A stretch of DNA of 64,000 bases, from positions 217,270 through 281,269 of the forward strand of contig MU278348.1 in NCBI GenBank assembly GCA_022385755.1, given 5' to 3'. The position numbers were made by a program, and so were the translations under genes. Each line of letters starts with the position of its first letter. Within the stretch, counting starts at the first letter, position 1. Origin of the DNA: Trametopsis cervina (taxonomy: Eukaryota > Basidiomycota > Agaricomycetes > Polyporales > Irpicaceae). The notes beneath the pieces are model-generated. The model searched no databases. It saw nothing but the letters and a program-made list of their open reading frames with translations, and was not told the DNA's origin. Of the stretch, positions 32,597 to 43,205 are shown in pieces.

Positions 32597-34673
32597 ATGT
32601 CCGCCGTAAGCCTCGCAAAGCAGGCGTATTCAGTATTCAACAAGGAGAAGCCTCATGTACGACATCTGCTCAATCGTGCTCGTTTATTCCGACTCATCTT
32701 CTACGCTTTGCTGCGTAGTCGTCGATCACCGAGTGGGTCGAACTCTTGACAGCAGCAAACACAGCAGATGAAGCATACGATGGGTGAGCTAGGTGCATGA
32801 TTTGCGGCTTGCACATACTAAAAGTGGCATAGAATACCCGAGCTCGTTGACTCGATCAGTATACAAGCTACAGGGTGAGATCCCGCACCAGTTTATGATC
32901 TCGTGTGGGCAATTAATGATTTGTTCCGTAGGCCGGGAGAGGCCTCTCGAGCTCTACGAAAGAAGCTTAAGCATGGAAACAGCCACCAACAATATCGAGC
33001 ATTGGTAGTAAGTGGTACTCCGGTCCTGATAACAGATCCTTCCTAATCTACTCTCGTAGATCCTACGAGCGCTGGTAGAGAACGGAGGGCAAAAATTCCA
33101 AAGTGTGTTCTCTCTCGTGTAACTAACCCAAAGACTCGATATCTCATGCGTTGTGTGGTGTACGAAAGCTTCTTTTGCCGATTCCCATATGATAGAGGCC
33201 ATCAAGATGCTCGCCACAGAGCCCACAACTGACCCCAAAGTCAAGAAGAAGCTTATCTCTGTCCTTGGCGCATGGCATTCCCAGTTTAAGGACGACCCGT
33301 CTATGTCTGGTGTTGCAAGCCTCTACAATCTTGTGAAGCCAGCTGCGCCGCAACGAAGACCCCAACCTGCTCCACCTCCGCCCGTGCCGGCGTTCAATCG
33401 TCCTGAGGATGACTTCCAATTTGATGTTGATGAGAGGAAAAGTAGGGACGAGATACGCAGGATGGAAGAAGAATCAAGGAGAGAGGATAAACGGAGGGCC
33501 AAGGAAGCCAAGGAAGCGGCAAAAAGGAAGGCGCTTGTGGATGAGGAAGAGAGGCGACGGAAGGCCAAAGCTGCTGCTTCAGGGAAACCGAGGCGAAAGC
33601 CTTTCAACTACGAGGAGGTACGAATATCGTCGCATGTCACGTGTGCTCCGCTAATAATCGACATGCGTCTGCCCTGCAGGAGAAACCACAGATTCTCACA
33701 GCAATCGCCAACGCCTCGACGTCATCGAATAACCTCGTGAACGCCATCACAGTAAGCACAGTTTCCTGGCATAACCCATGTCATTCTCATTGCTTTGTTG
33801 TAGCTCGTCAACACCGAAAACGATAGCTTGACAACAAACGAGCGCGTGCAAGAGTGCCTGCAGAAAGCCAAGGTCTCGCGAAAGCAAATTGTTCGATATG
33901 TTCAGGTATGTTCTATGAGGATGATTACCAAAACCACGCTGACATATCTCTTCAGCTTGTAGAGAATGAAGAGATGATCGGCACGCTCATCGAAACCAAT
34001 GACCGGATTATCGCAGCATTGGAGACTTACGATACAGTATGTAAACCTAGCATCCTCACAGTACACGTTCTGAGACCATCATTATTTTCTCAGCTCATCA
34101 AGCCAACCGTGACAGAGCAAGACGTACAAGATGTTCAGAACAACCTTGCCGCAGTCAAGATCCAAGATACCGAACTCGGCAAGTTGCAGGAGAAGCAACG
34201 CGCCGCCGTGCAACGGTCAATTGGACGCGGTGGCCGGAGCGTGCATCCTGATCTACAGGAACTCAGCTTCGGCAACCTCGGTGCTGATCAACGGTAAGTC
34301 TCCCGCCTCTTCATTGCCCTGTCACCTGGTCTGACAGTAGCGACATAGGAACCTCCCCCCACCCATCCGCCCGACATCCGCGCGTACCTCCTCCTCAGAC
34401 GAGGACCGCACATACCGGCGCGGCTCGCTCTCAGACTACAGCGACTACGAGTCGTCAGATGAGGAAGCGCACAACCGCGCGTCCGGCTCGGGCTCGGCGC
34501 GGGCAAAAGGCTACCAGCAGACGAGCGACGACGAGCTCGACGCGCGCCGGGACCCGAAACAAAGTCTGTTGGATGATGCGGAGGGCGATCCGTTCGCGGA
34601 CCCGTTCCTTGATCAGGAGGAGGAGGAAGGGGTTAGGACGCCCGGGATTAAGGAGCGAAAGCTTGTGTGGTAG
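32597..34673 (+). CDS. LSB5: LSB5-like VHS-GAT endocytic adaptor (504 aa)
   Basis: Eleven exons, total 1515 nt: 32597-32656, 32719-32783, 32833-32874, 32932-33007, 33060-33102, 33169-33617, 33680-33751, 33804-33905, 33956-34036, 34094-34293, 34349-34673. Residues about 15-140 form a VHS domain: SSITEWVELLTAANTADEAY, ALRKKLKHGN, ALVILRALVENGGQKF, FADSHMIEAIKMLA. A charged coiled coil (EESRREDKRRAKEAKEAAKR) follows. Then comes a GAT three-helix bundle (NERVQECLQKAKVSRKQIVR ... LVENEEMIGTLIETNDRIIA ALETYD). The acidic C-terminal tail contains DPFADPF motifs suited to clathrin-adaptor or EH-domain binding. In yeast, Lsb5 binds Las17 (WASP), Sla1 and ubiquitin and links endocytosis to actin. The small 5' exons follow VHS helix boundaries. 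Confidence 0.9.
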
Positions 34674-35068
34674 GCGCGTGTACTGTAAGTGTGATGGGTA
34701 TGTGCGGTGGAAGATGAAATATGTAGTGATGTATTTAGTGTGAATGTTCGATGTACAGTAGTATGGTATGCGATATGGAGTGATTCGTTCGTGCTGCAAT
34801 GTTAGTTATGTTGCGTTTACGGCTGTTTTCTTTGCTGAGTAACGCACGCGACAAACAATTGAAGCAATGAAGCATTCGCATACTAGCGATGCGTCATATT
34901 TTGGGGCACAAATACATCCAGTACAACGATATAGTACACACAGCAACTTCTCTAACACAGCACAGCACAGCACACCCAACAACTTATACACCTGGACCAC
35001 CCACACCGTGGATACTGGCGGCCACCCCCCACCTCCCTCCCTCTTCTATCACCTCTTGTATCCCTCCC
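34674..35068. other. convergent 3' intergenic region
   Basis: The stop codons of LSB5 and DCAF11 face each other. A CT/CA-rich plus-strand segment (34930-35068) is compositionally simple. No gene is seen. Confidence 0.5.
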
Positions 35069-37636
35069 CTACAGCTCATCATCAATCAGCCCATCCAAAA
35101 ACGCCCCCGGCATCCCCCTCGCTCCCCCCACTACTCCCCGCCGCGCATTCGCAGCCTCCTGCGCTTCGACGCGCGCCTTCTCCTGGTGGTCTTGGAGGTT
35201 ATACCCCATCTTCGCGAGCCCCTTCCATTCGTGCCGCGCGATGACGCTCGACTCGGCGGCGCCCCAGCCGGTCCCGAGCCAGCCTGCGCTCATTAGTATT
35301 GGTTGCTATTTTGTTTTAGGTTAGGTCAAGTTCAGGAGGGAAAGAAGAAGAAAAATAAGGAAGCACGTACCTGACTATGCCAACTCACATCCCGCACGCA
35401 GACCTTCCGCTGCGGGAGCTTCACCTGCGGCGGATGCGGCTCCGAGGGATCATACGACATCGCGAGGGTCCCTGACCGGTCGAGAACCTGTACGACGCGT
35501 CCGTCGAGGGACCATATCTGGCGAGCGCAATACGAGCGAGCGTTAGCTTCCACTTTCACGCACATAGAGGAGGGAATGGGAGAGGGGAAAAGAGGGGAGG
35601 AAGAAGGGGGACGTACATGTATCCGTCCATCCGCACCCCCCGAATAGATATACTGCCCGCCCGTCGTCTCCTCCGGACTGAAATGGCATCGTATGAGCGT
35701 GCGGAAGACCTCGTGCCCCGTGTACTGCATCACGCTGCAGTCGAGCGGGTGTGCTTGGTGCCGCGGGCGCGGGTAGCTTCCTCGTCTGTTTCGAGTTCGT
35801 ATCAGTGATGTCCACGATGTGTGCGAAGGAGGGGAGAGGCAGACCTGTAATCATAATTCGGAATTCCATATTCGTGCCCCTGCACCTGCTCATGCTCCAA
35901 ACTGCTCCTCATCTTCCTCAGATCCCACAGCCTCAACACCTGGTCCTTCCCGTTCGAGATCACGTACCGCCCGTCGCCCTTCGCGGAGACGTACGTGATG
36001 CCTTCTGTGTGTCCGATTAGGACGCCGGATGGTTTGGGAGAGGTCCCGAGCGATCGACGATCCCTGGTGCGCGATTGATTTTGAGCATGCTAAATTGGGG
36101 AGAAGGGAGGAGGATGGGAAGGGAGACGCACCAGACTTTGAGGAACGAATCGTCCGACGCGCTGACGAGCACGTTCCCCGACGCCGTGTCCGCCCACGTA
36201 CAGCTGTTGATGTCGTCCTTATGCGCCTTGATCTTCACCGTGCGTTTATCCGCCAGCAGGTCGTACACTACCACACCACCACCACCATGTTTAGTCACCC
36301 CAAAACCAACAAGTTAGAAAGATCGGGATGGGTACGCACCAAAAACCATCTCAGTCCCCCCAGCAATAACCTCGTTCCCGTCCGCCGAGAACTTACAGCT
36401 CCACACGCCAAACGGGTCCCCGTACCCGTATCTCCCGCCTCTTGAATGGGGGTCGGCGAAGTTGATGGCGTGCTGTTGGACGGTCGCGTCGATCGTGTGC
36501 GCCATGTATACGATATTCGACTGGGGACATAGTCAGAGTGAGGTCTCGGCAATTGCCCGTGTGACTTACAACTGAGGCATAGATGAGCCTGCGTGTGCGA
36601 TTTAGCGCAAGCAGACGGAGGGAAGACAAGGAGCTCACCGCTGATTATCAGGACTCAGATGCGAATCCGTAATAGTCCACCCCCCAGGCTGCGCATTAAT
36701 AGTCTTCATCACCTTCATGCTCGACACATGGTCGTCGTCCACGTCCACCGCGAACCCGAGCGGGTGTCGGCGCTGTTGGATGCGTCCGCCGCGCAAGGGG
36801 CTCGTGGGCGTTAGGGGCGCTGTGGTGTCGTAAACGTGCAGCCGGAAGTCGCGCACGCAGGTGTAGTAGAAGGACGAGTCGGAGGAGTATTGGCCGACGT
36901 AGGCGTTTGCGGCGTAAGACGCTACGGCTGTTCCGTTCGAGTTCGGTATCATATCCTATCCACCCCCAATCCATCAGCTCTCTCCACACCCACAAACATC
37001 TTGCTCACAACTCACCGACACAAGATCCTCCCTTGGCGTAGGCCTCAGCCTCACTGCCCTCTCCCCCAACAACCTCGCGAGATTCTTATTAGTACCCTGC
37101 GAGCGCGAGCGAGTCTGGTGTGCGACACGCCCAAAGTCGCCGCTACACAGCAGGGCGAGCCCGGCTGGCTTTGGGTCTTTGACTTCGGGGTGCCAGCGGC
37201 GGTTCGGGCCCGCGGGGTGGTCCCAGCCGTACCCGTACTCGTCGTCGTCATCTTCTTCATCGTCGTCATCATCTTCGTCTTCTTCGTCTTCTTCTTCGTC
37301 GCCGTCGTCGTCGACGCGAGGGTTGTGATGAGGAGGTCGATAGTCGGCGTCCCCGTCGTCTTCATCGTCGGGCGGGAAGACGAGCGTGGCGCGCCCGACG
37401 AGATCGTCTAACGTCCGGCTTATCTCTTCCTCCATGTCTTCCTGGCTTGCGACGCCGCCGCCGTTGCCTGAAGGGTCTGCACGCCTCATCTCCAGGATAG
37501 CTGGTGTAGCGGGTTACATTATATTTGCTGGTTAGTAAGCGCACCACGAGGAGAACGTGGGGAGCAGGAGCGTACCCATGAAGATGTCGCGCAGGGTTGC
37601 TGGCGAGCCTTCTGAGCCGTCGCCTGCGTGCGACAT
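35069..37636 (-). CDS. DCAF11: DCAF11 (WDR23-like) WD40 substrate receptor for CUL4-DDB1
   Basis: About ten exons. Secure ones are 37636-37576, 37500-37016 and an exon starting at 36955; the last coding exon ends with the stop at 35069. The N-terminal 180 residues hold a very acidic run (listed as a repeat). WD40 blades follow. Parts diagnostic of DCAF11/WDR23 are HKDDINSCTWAD, ASGNVLVSASDDSFLKVW, GHEVFRTLIRCHFSPEETTG, QYIYSGGADG and VCVRDVSWH, in the same order as the human protein (cf. its HGVLHTLIRCRFSP and ACVRDVSWH). In animals it recruits substrates such as Nrf/SKN-1 to CUL4-DDB1 ubiquitin ligase; the fungal target is unknown. The C-terminal tail (ESSVIARHEWKGLAKMGYNL) is basic. Internal exon limits downstream of 36955 are approximate. 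Confidence 0.88.
37225..37325. repeat. GAC/GAG-type trinucleotide-rich tract coding an acidic run
   Basis: On the plus strand this is a run of GTC/TTC triplets (TCGTCGTCATCTTCTTCATC and similar). On the minus strand it encodes a stretch made almost wholly of Asp and Glu in the DCAF11 N terminus. Triplet periodicity suggests slippage-prone expansion. Confidence 0.8.
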
Positions 37637-38382
37637 CGTGCTATGCTATGTTTGCGAGGATGGATGCAGGTGAGAGTATGAGAGAGAGATGGCCGATGCT
37701 TGTGTGAGTACTTACTGTAGCTGTAGCCGCCGATCGTCGTAATAGATGCGCTTATCTTCGGCACCGATCGAGATTGGTGTGATCATGCTTAGGCGTACTG
37801 TGCGGATTATTGCTTGCTGCCACCATGGACTGGTTTTGAGGTTATAAACAGCATTGTGGCTACAACTCACCACAGATGCTTACTTTGTGCAACAGGCAGA
37901 CTCACTATCATTGGTATCATGGGGATTTTGGTAGCTCCGGGGCGATACTCTGGGGAAACCGGCGGAGATGGGGATTGAATTCAGAGGATTTCTGGCAGTA
38001 CACATGTATGATCAGTCAGACGAGGGTTGCTCTACTAGTACAGTAGAACAACATCGTAACTGCGGATGAGTACATCCTCTACGCAGACGCAGTGCGATGC
38101 TGCTGTGGTCGGCAGACTTCGATCCGCAGTTCATTATCTTCAGCAGACGCCGACGACTTGTGCTGAGACACTCACCGCGCTCGTTCGCTTCGCCGAACGC
38201 GCCATGCAACTACGTACTGCGCCGCAGATACACGTCTCTGTCATGGACGTTGCTAGCAAGATAGGTTCTCGTATAAGATCTCGACGGTCCCTAGCATTTA
38301 GCTCGCATCCAACCCCTGTCATCGACCCGCGTCACGGCCGCCAAGACTCGGACTCGGACCTCCCCTTGAGCGCTGATCCCAA
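37637..38382. other. divergent intergenic region between DCAF11 and the beta-trefoil gene
   Basis: It should hold both promoters. A plus-strand open frame from the ATG at 38242 (MDVASKIGSRIRSRRS) runs into the beta-trefoil gene in another frame. It could be a 5' coding exon if an unrecognised splice joins it, but I found no good donor. Confidence 0.4.
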
Positions 38383-39396
38383 ATGCATCTCACACCAGCA
38401 GAGGCAGTCTTCAACACCCAGCTCTCTTCCCTGCCTCCGCCTATGGAAGCAGACATGCACAACTATGGATTCCCCTCTGGCTACTTTGTCATCAAGAACG
38501 TTGCTACCAATAGGCTGTTGGACATCGAGTCTGGGAGGGTAGACGACGATACGCCTGTGATACTGTATCCCGAGACGGAGACGTCCCTCGTTGAAGGTGC
38601 GCTGTGCTGCATGTATGGGACGTGAAAGCGCGAGAGCTTACTCTCCATAGACATGAGGAGGCCGGAAGCTGACAACCAGGTGTGGACCGCATTCCTGCGT
38701 CTCAGCTCCGTATACTAATAGAACTTCGCAGGTATTCTTCATCGATATGAACGGCAACCTTTGCTCCAGGTCTTCCGGGCATGCTATTGACGTTTCCGGT
38801 ACGCTCATTCTTGTATAACTGCACATTCCCAGACTCAGCAGCCGCCCTCAGACGAGAAGCTCGTGATCCGCCACCGCAGGCCGGTGTCCCACCCATATCC
38901 CAACCCCTTCTCCCATCCGCTTCCCCGCTTTACATACGACCCCGACACACAGCAAATCTCGGTGACCTTCGCGTTTGATCCATCCTACCCTACCTCGGCT
39001 AGTCGCGCAGCGGCATTTAGCGGGTGGAAAGACAAACTCTACTTCCTCACGGCCATCCCGATGCGTAAGCCACGCACGCTCATGGACAACGCGACGGACC
39101 TGCTCTCCACCGCCATCTCGGTGCCGTTCTCGTTCTTGGGTGCGCCGTCCGCTCCGTCTGCTCGTCCAGACGAGATCTTCGACACGGGCGATATCGACCT
39201 GAAGGAGGACGAGATATTGGAGACGGACAGGTCGGAGGAAGGCGAGGTAGATGACTCGCTGGAGAAACACAGGCCGGTACGTGTTGTAGGATTGACTAAG
39301 GAGGAGGAGAATGTAGTCGGAGAGAAAGCTAGGGCGAGGCGACGATGGGTCGTCACGCCATTGAGGAATACAAGGAACCGCACAGGCAGTCGGTAA
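38383..39396 (+). CDS. beta-trefoil (ricin-B-like) domain protein (284 aa)
   Basis: Four exons: 38383-38596, 38651-38679, 38732-38798 and 38852-39396 (855 nt). After a short leader, FPSGYFVIKNVATNRLLDIE SG...DDTPVILYPET forms the first beta-trefoil lobe (G.Y.I.N..T...LDI pattern). DNQVFFIDMNGNLCSRSSGH AIDV forms the second, with the N-Q-x-F/W and LD/ID hallmarks of ricin-B-like lectins. The rest (about 170 residues) is less typical, with AFDPSYP, a basic-acidic tail and no membrane helix or signal peptide. Similar cytosolic beta-trefoil proteins are common in mushrooms, some binding glycans, but binding residues cannot be judged here. The last acceptor (38851) is chosen because it alone keeps IDVSDEKLVIRHRRP in frame. 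The start could also be the internal methionine of MEADMHN. Confidence 0.66.
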
Positions 39397-39454
39397 TTGT
39401 TCAGGTGTAGTTGTACGAATAACGCACGAGGGTCTTATGCCGATGCTTGTAGGA

Positions 39455-39730
39455 TAGTCGAGGTGAGTGATATCTCCTAACTTGCACGACATATTTCTGA
39501 CTTTGTCAGACAGAACCGTGTACGAACTTATCAATCTTGTGCTTACAAACCTGTTCACGGCGAGCGTTGACCATTGCGCGCCTTTCTGTCGAGATGCGTA
39601 AACGGTGCAGTATATGCTCGTCACCCGCTGTTATGATCTGCACAATGCTGCACATCCGAAGCCCGACGGGATCGCATCCATGATCCGTCTGATGCTTAAC
39701 TCCCTCCGCTGAAACTCGGACATATACACT
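39455..39730. repeat. upstream duplicated block, copy 1
   Basis: This noncoding block matches 41353-41595 imperfectly. Shared landmarks in order: TAGTCGAGGTGAGT against TAGTTGAGGTGAGT, a TTTGTCAGAC core, AACTTAT.AATCTTG.GCTTAC, and CGACGGGATCGCATCC. It marks the left end of a roughly 1.9-kb unit duplicated in tandem with the MDR gene. Confidence 0.75.
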
Positions 39731-39857
39731 ATTCCCCGTCGCTTTTGCATAGCACTGACAACCACGGCGGCGCACTACAGAACATTCAAGTCAGCTCAGA
39801 GCTCTGTGGCGATTCAATGCACACACCGCTCCGGTCGATCGTGCAGTTGGGAGACGT

Positions 39858-39888
39858 CGCGGTGACGCAGTATGTCGTTATCTGGCGT
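39858..39888 (+). promoter_or_regulatory. 31-bp promoter element shared by the two MDR genes, copy 1
   Basis: This stretch (starting CGCGGTGACGCAGTATG and ending TATCTGGCGT) is identical to 41731-41761, while flanking promoter sequence has diverged. It ends 26 bp before the TATA box. The invariant core includes TGACGCAG, resembling a CRE/AP-1 half-site, which suggests a bZIP factor. Confidence 0.65.
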
Positions 39889-39913
39889 TTGCTCGTTTGC
39901 TTGACCCATTGAC

Positions 39914-39921
39914 TATAAAAG
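39914..39921 (+). promoter_or_regulatory. TATA box (TATAAAAG) of first MDR gene
   Basis: TATAAAAG lies 88 nt upstream of the ATG at 40009 and has the same spacing to the 31-bp element as in copy 2. Confidence 0.65.
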
Positions 39922-40008
39922 CCACAGCACACCCATCCACTCACTACCACTTACTCACCATAACCGATCAAGTCACTGAACAACACAATACTAACAACAC
40001 CGACAACG

Positions 40009-41301
40009 ATGTCTCTCCCTATCCCTACGTCCCAGCTCGGACTTTTATCCTCCAAGACCGAACACATCTTCCAGACTTTCCCCGTCCCGCAACCCGGCCC
40101 GAACGAAGTGCTCATCCAGAACGTCGCCGTCGCGTCCAACCCGAAGGACTGGAAGATGATTCATTGGTTTGAAGGGTACACGGCCGTCGAGGGGAGCAAC
40201 GTGGCGGGATATGTGGTGCGCGCCGGCGAAGGCGTCACGGAGTTCAAGGGCGGCGAGCGCGTCGCGGCATTCACTAGGATGATGACGAAGGACCCGAAGG
40301 TATCGTCCTCTGCTTCGCTCCAAGTATCAATCAGGCTGACAGGCCATGAAGTATGGCGCGTACATACAGTACAGCGTCGCACCCGCCTCGACGACGTTCC
40401 AGATACCCGACTCGACGTCCTTCGAGGAAGCCGCAACGCTTCCTCTGTCGCTGATGACTGCCGTCATCGGCCTGTTCACAAAGCTTCCTATTCCTGAGAC
40501 GCCGTCTGGTAAGTACCTGTACAAACCTCAGAGTTTCTGTGCGCACTCACTGACGTTCATCGGAAAGATGACAAGAGAGGTATCATAATCTATGGCGCGT
40601 CAACGTCCGTTGGGGCGTACGCCGTGCAACTCGCCAAGCGCGTAGGCTTGTTCGTCATCGCCGTCGCAGGTGCGTCGAAGGAGTACCCTGCGGCCCTCGG
40701 CGCGGACGCCGTGATCGACTATCGCGACCAGTCCACAGATGCATTGGTAGGCTGCCCTCTCCTGCTCTCGATGTCAACTATCACTAATATTGCAGCGTAG
40801 GAGCAAGCGATAGTCTCGGCCGCCGCAGGATACAACGTCGACGTCGCGTACGATGCGATTTCGGTGAAGGGCTCGACGCTTCTCCTCGCGCGGGCCCTTA
40901 CGAAGACGTCGAGCAGTGGCACGGGTAAGGTGACGTACGTCAGTCCGCTCGACGAGGAAGACACGAAGGCGCTTCCGAACGGCGTCGCGGTGGAGAGAGC
41001 GGGGGTCAATACCGCGTACGGGGAGGACGAACAATGTGAGTCCCCGAAACATCCTTGTAATATCCTATTCTGCCGATTCTGAACTTGTGGGATGCCAGTT
41101 GCCGCGCGGTGGTATCGCAAGGTCGCCGGGTGGCTCGCGCCATCTGAGAGCAACCCGACGCCGTTCTTGCCGAATAGGGTGAGGCTCCTCCCGGACGGGC
41201 TGGCGAGCGTGCCAGAAGGACTCGAGCTGTTGAGGACGAAGCAGGTGCATGCGGAGAAGCTGGTTTATCGCATTGCGGACACGCCGCAGTTGAAGGCGTG
41301 A
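40009..41301 (+). CDS. zinc-independent MDR oxidoreductase, enoyl-reductase-like, copy 1 (354 aa)
   Basis: Five exons: 40009-40299, 40352-40508, 40568-40746, 40801-41035, 41099-41301 (1065 nt). A GroES-like N-terminal domain (PNEVLIQNVAVASNPKDWK, GSNVAGYVVRAGEGVTEFKG GERV) precedes a Rossmann NAD(P)H domain (GIIIYGASTSVGAYAVQLAK with the Gly-rich turn). The zinc-liganding Cys and Glu-His residues of alcohol dehydrogenases are missing, so it belongs with zinc-free MDRs such as trans-acting enoyl reductases (LovC/ToxD type) and quinone reductases. The SNPKDWK motif is typical of that fungal group. A role in secondary metabolism or detoxification is likely, but no PKS gene lies nearby. Paired with a tandem paralogue at 41885 having identical intron phases. 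Confidence 0.9.
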
Positions 41302-41352
41302 TTTTACGAAGTGCGTCGATAGATTAGATGCTATGAAACTTTATTGTTATTG

Positions 41353-41595
41353 TAGTTGAGGTGAGTAACATCTCTTGGTTGTTACGATGTGTTTCTGAAT
41401 GTTTGTCAGACTCAGAACTTGTACAGTATGAACTTATTAATCTTGGGCTTACAAACCCGTTCTCGTTGAGCTGCGCGCCGATTCCGCACATCATTGTACG
41501 CGACACTGGGGGGTGTGCTCGTCACCCTCTGCAACGCTGCCCATCCGACGGGATCGCATCCTCGACTCGTATAGTGCTTAATTCTCTCCTTCGAA
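41353..41595. repeat. upstream duplicated block, copy 2
   Basis: Imperfect direct repeat of 39455-39730, offset by about 1.9 kb, which equals the offset between the two MDR genes. The block has diverged more than the coding exons. Confidence 0.75.
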
Positions 41596-41730
41596 ATTCG
41601 GAAAATTGCGCTGACCTCACTCATCTCTAGCTAACGCCGCAGAACCGTCGAGCGAGTTCACCGCATCACAGGGATTCAACGTATATCCCGCTGCAGTCGG
41701 TCTTGCAGTTAGGAGAGTTCTCACGCACAT

Positions 41731-41761
41731 CGCGGTGACGCAGTATGTCGTTATCTGGCGT
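41731..41761 (+). promoter_or_regulatory. 31-bp promoter element shared by the two MDR genes, copy 2
   Basis: Identical to 39858-39888 over 31 bp, ending 26-27 bp before the TATA box of the second MDR gene. Confidence 0.65.
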
Positions 41762-41787
41762 CCCGCTTCTTCAGTTGACCCGCTCAC

Positions 41788-41795
41788 TATAAAAG
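41788..41795 (+). promoter_or_regulatory. TATA box (TATAAAAG) of second MDR gene
   Basis: TATAAAAG lies 90 nt upstream of the ATG at 41885, in the same relative position as in the first copy. Confidence 0.65.
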
Positions 41796-41884
41796 CTACA
41801 CTCGCCGTCCACTCACACCCACACCCACTCACACTCACCCAACAGACTGTATATCCAACTAACTAACTTCAGAGCACGCCAAGA

Positions 41885-43205
41885 ATGTCTCTTCCCACAA
41901 CCCACCTCGCCCTCCTCTCCTCCAAAACAGTGCACACCCTCCAAACCCTCCCCCTCCCCTCCCCCGGCCCACACGAAGTCCTAATAAAGAACGTTGCAGT
42001 AGCCTCGAACCCCAAAGACTGGAAATCGCTCGACTGGTTCGATGGGTACGAGGCTGTTGAGGGGAACGACGTCGCTGGTGTCATTGTGAAAGTTGGAGAG
42101 GGTGTGTCGGAGTATAAGGGAGGGGAAAGGGTGGCTGCGTTTACGAAGATGAGGACGGGGGAGCCGAAGGTGCGTTTGCATAGTCTGGATCTACTACACA
42201 GGGGGCAGTAGGTTAATATTTTGTGTAGTATGGCGCGTATGCGGAGTACAGCGTCGCGCCCGCCTCGACGACGTTCGCGATCCCCGACACGACGTCCTTC
42301 GAGGAAGCAGCTACCCTCCCTCTAGCTGTGATGACAGCCGCGCTCGGGCTCTTCACCAAGCTCCCGCTGCCCGAATTTAGCGCACCCGGTACGCCGCGTC
42401 TCCCCTCTTCTCCCTTCTACTTCTTCCTTCCGCGTATGCTGATCAGTGTGAATTGGATCGGAATGGACAGAGGACAAAAGAGGCATAATAATATACGGCG
42501 CCTCGACCTCCGTCGGCGCATACGTCGTACAGCTCGCCAAACGCGCGGGCCTGTTCGTCGTAGCGATCGCAGGCGCGTCCAAAGAGTACCCGAAGGAACT
42601 CGGGGCGGACGTCGTGCTCGACTATCGCAACCAAAGTTCTGAAGCCCTTGTTCGTGCTTCCCCTTCCTCTATCTCCTTTTGATAGTGACACTAACCCCGA
42701 ACGCGACTTAGGAACAATCAATCGTCGCCGCCTCTACGGGATACACCATCGACGTAGCATACGACGCCATACCAGTTCAAGGCTCCACGCTCCTCCTCGC
42801 ACGCGCCCTCTCCAAGACCTCGCTGAGCGGGAAGGGGAAGGTGACGCACGTCGGGCAGCTGAGCGAGGAAGACGCGAAGGCGTTGCCTGCTGGTGTCGAG
42901 GCGGAAAGGACGGGTGTGAATAGTGCGTATGGGGCGGACGAAGAATGTGCGTCTTCTCTCTCCTCCTCTCTGCCTTTTTCTAACTATTAGAACGTGGGAT
43001 AGTCGCAGCGCGCTGGTACCGCCTCATCGCATCCTGGCTCGCCCGTTCCCCCTCCAACCCGACTCCGTTCAGGCCCAACAAGGTACGGCTCTTGCCCGGT
43101 GGGTTGGGCGGTGTGCCGCAGGGGTTGGATATGCTTAGGAGGGGGGAGGTGCATGCGGAGAAGCTGGTATATCGCATTGCAGACACTCCGGAATTGAAGG
43201 CGTAA
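41885..43205 (+). CDS. zinc-independent MDR oxidoreductase, enoyl-reductase-like, copy 2 (353 aa)
   Basis: Five exons: 41885-42169, 42229-42388, 42471-42649, 42712-42946, 43003-43205 (1062 nt). Exons 3, 4 and 5 have exactly the same lengths as in copy 1. The same domains are present: GPHEVLIKNVAVASNPKDWK, GNDVAGVIVKVGEGVSEYKG GERV, and GIIIYGASTSVGAYVVQLAK for cofactor binding. The C terminus ends EKLVYRIADTPELKA against TPQLKA in copy 1. Substitutions cluster in the substrate-side segments (exon 2 and the loop following exon 4), consistent with altered substrate range. The third intron has a GTTCGT donor. No frameshift or stop is seen, so both copies look functional. Confidence 0.9.

Larger units (their letters stand above)
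39397..40008. other. upstream region of the first MDR gene
   Basis: It contains the first copy of an upstream block that recurs before the second MDR gene, a 31-bp shared promoter element and a TATA box (all listed separately). Confidence 0.6.
41302..41884. other. upstream region of the second MDR gene
   Basis: It contains the second copy of the upstream block, the shared 31-bp element and a TATA box (listed separately), plus the 3' UTR of the first MDR gene. Confidence 0.6.
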
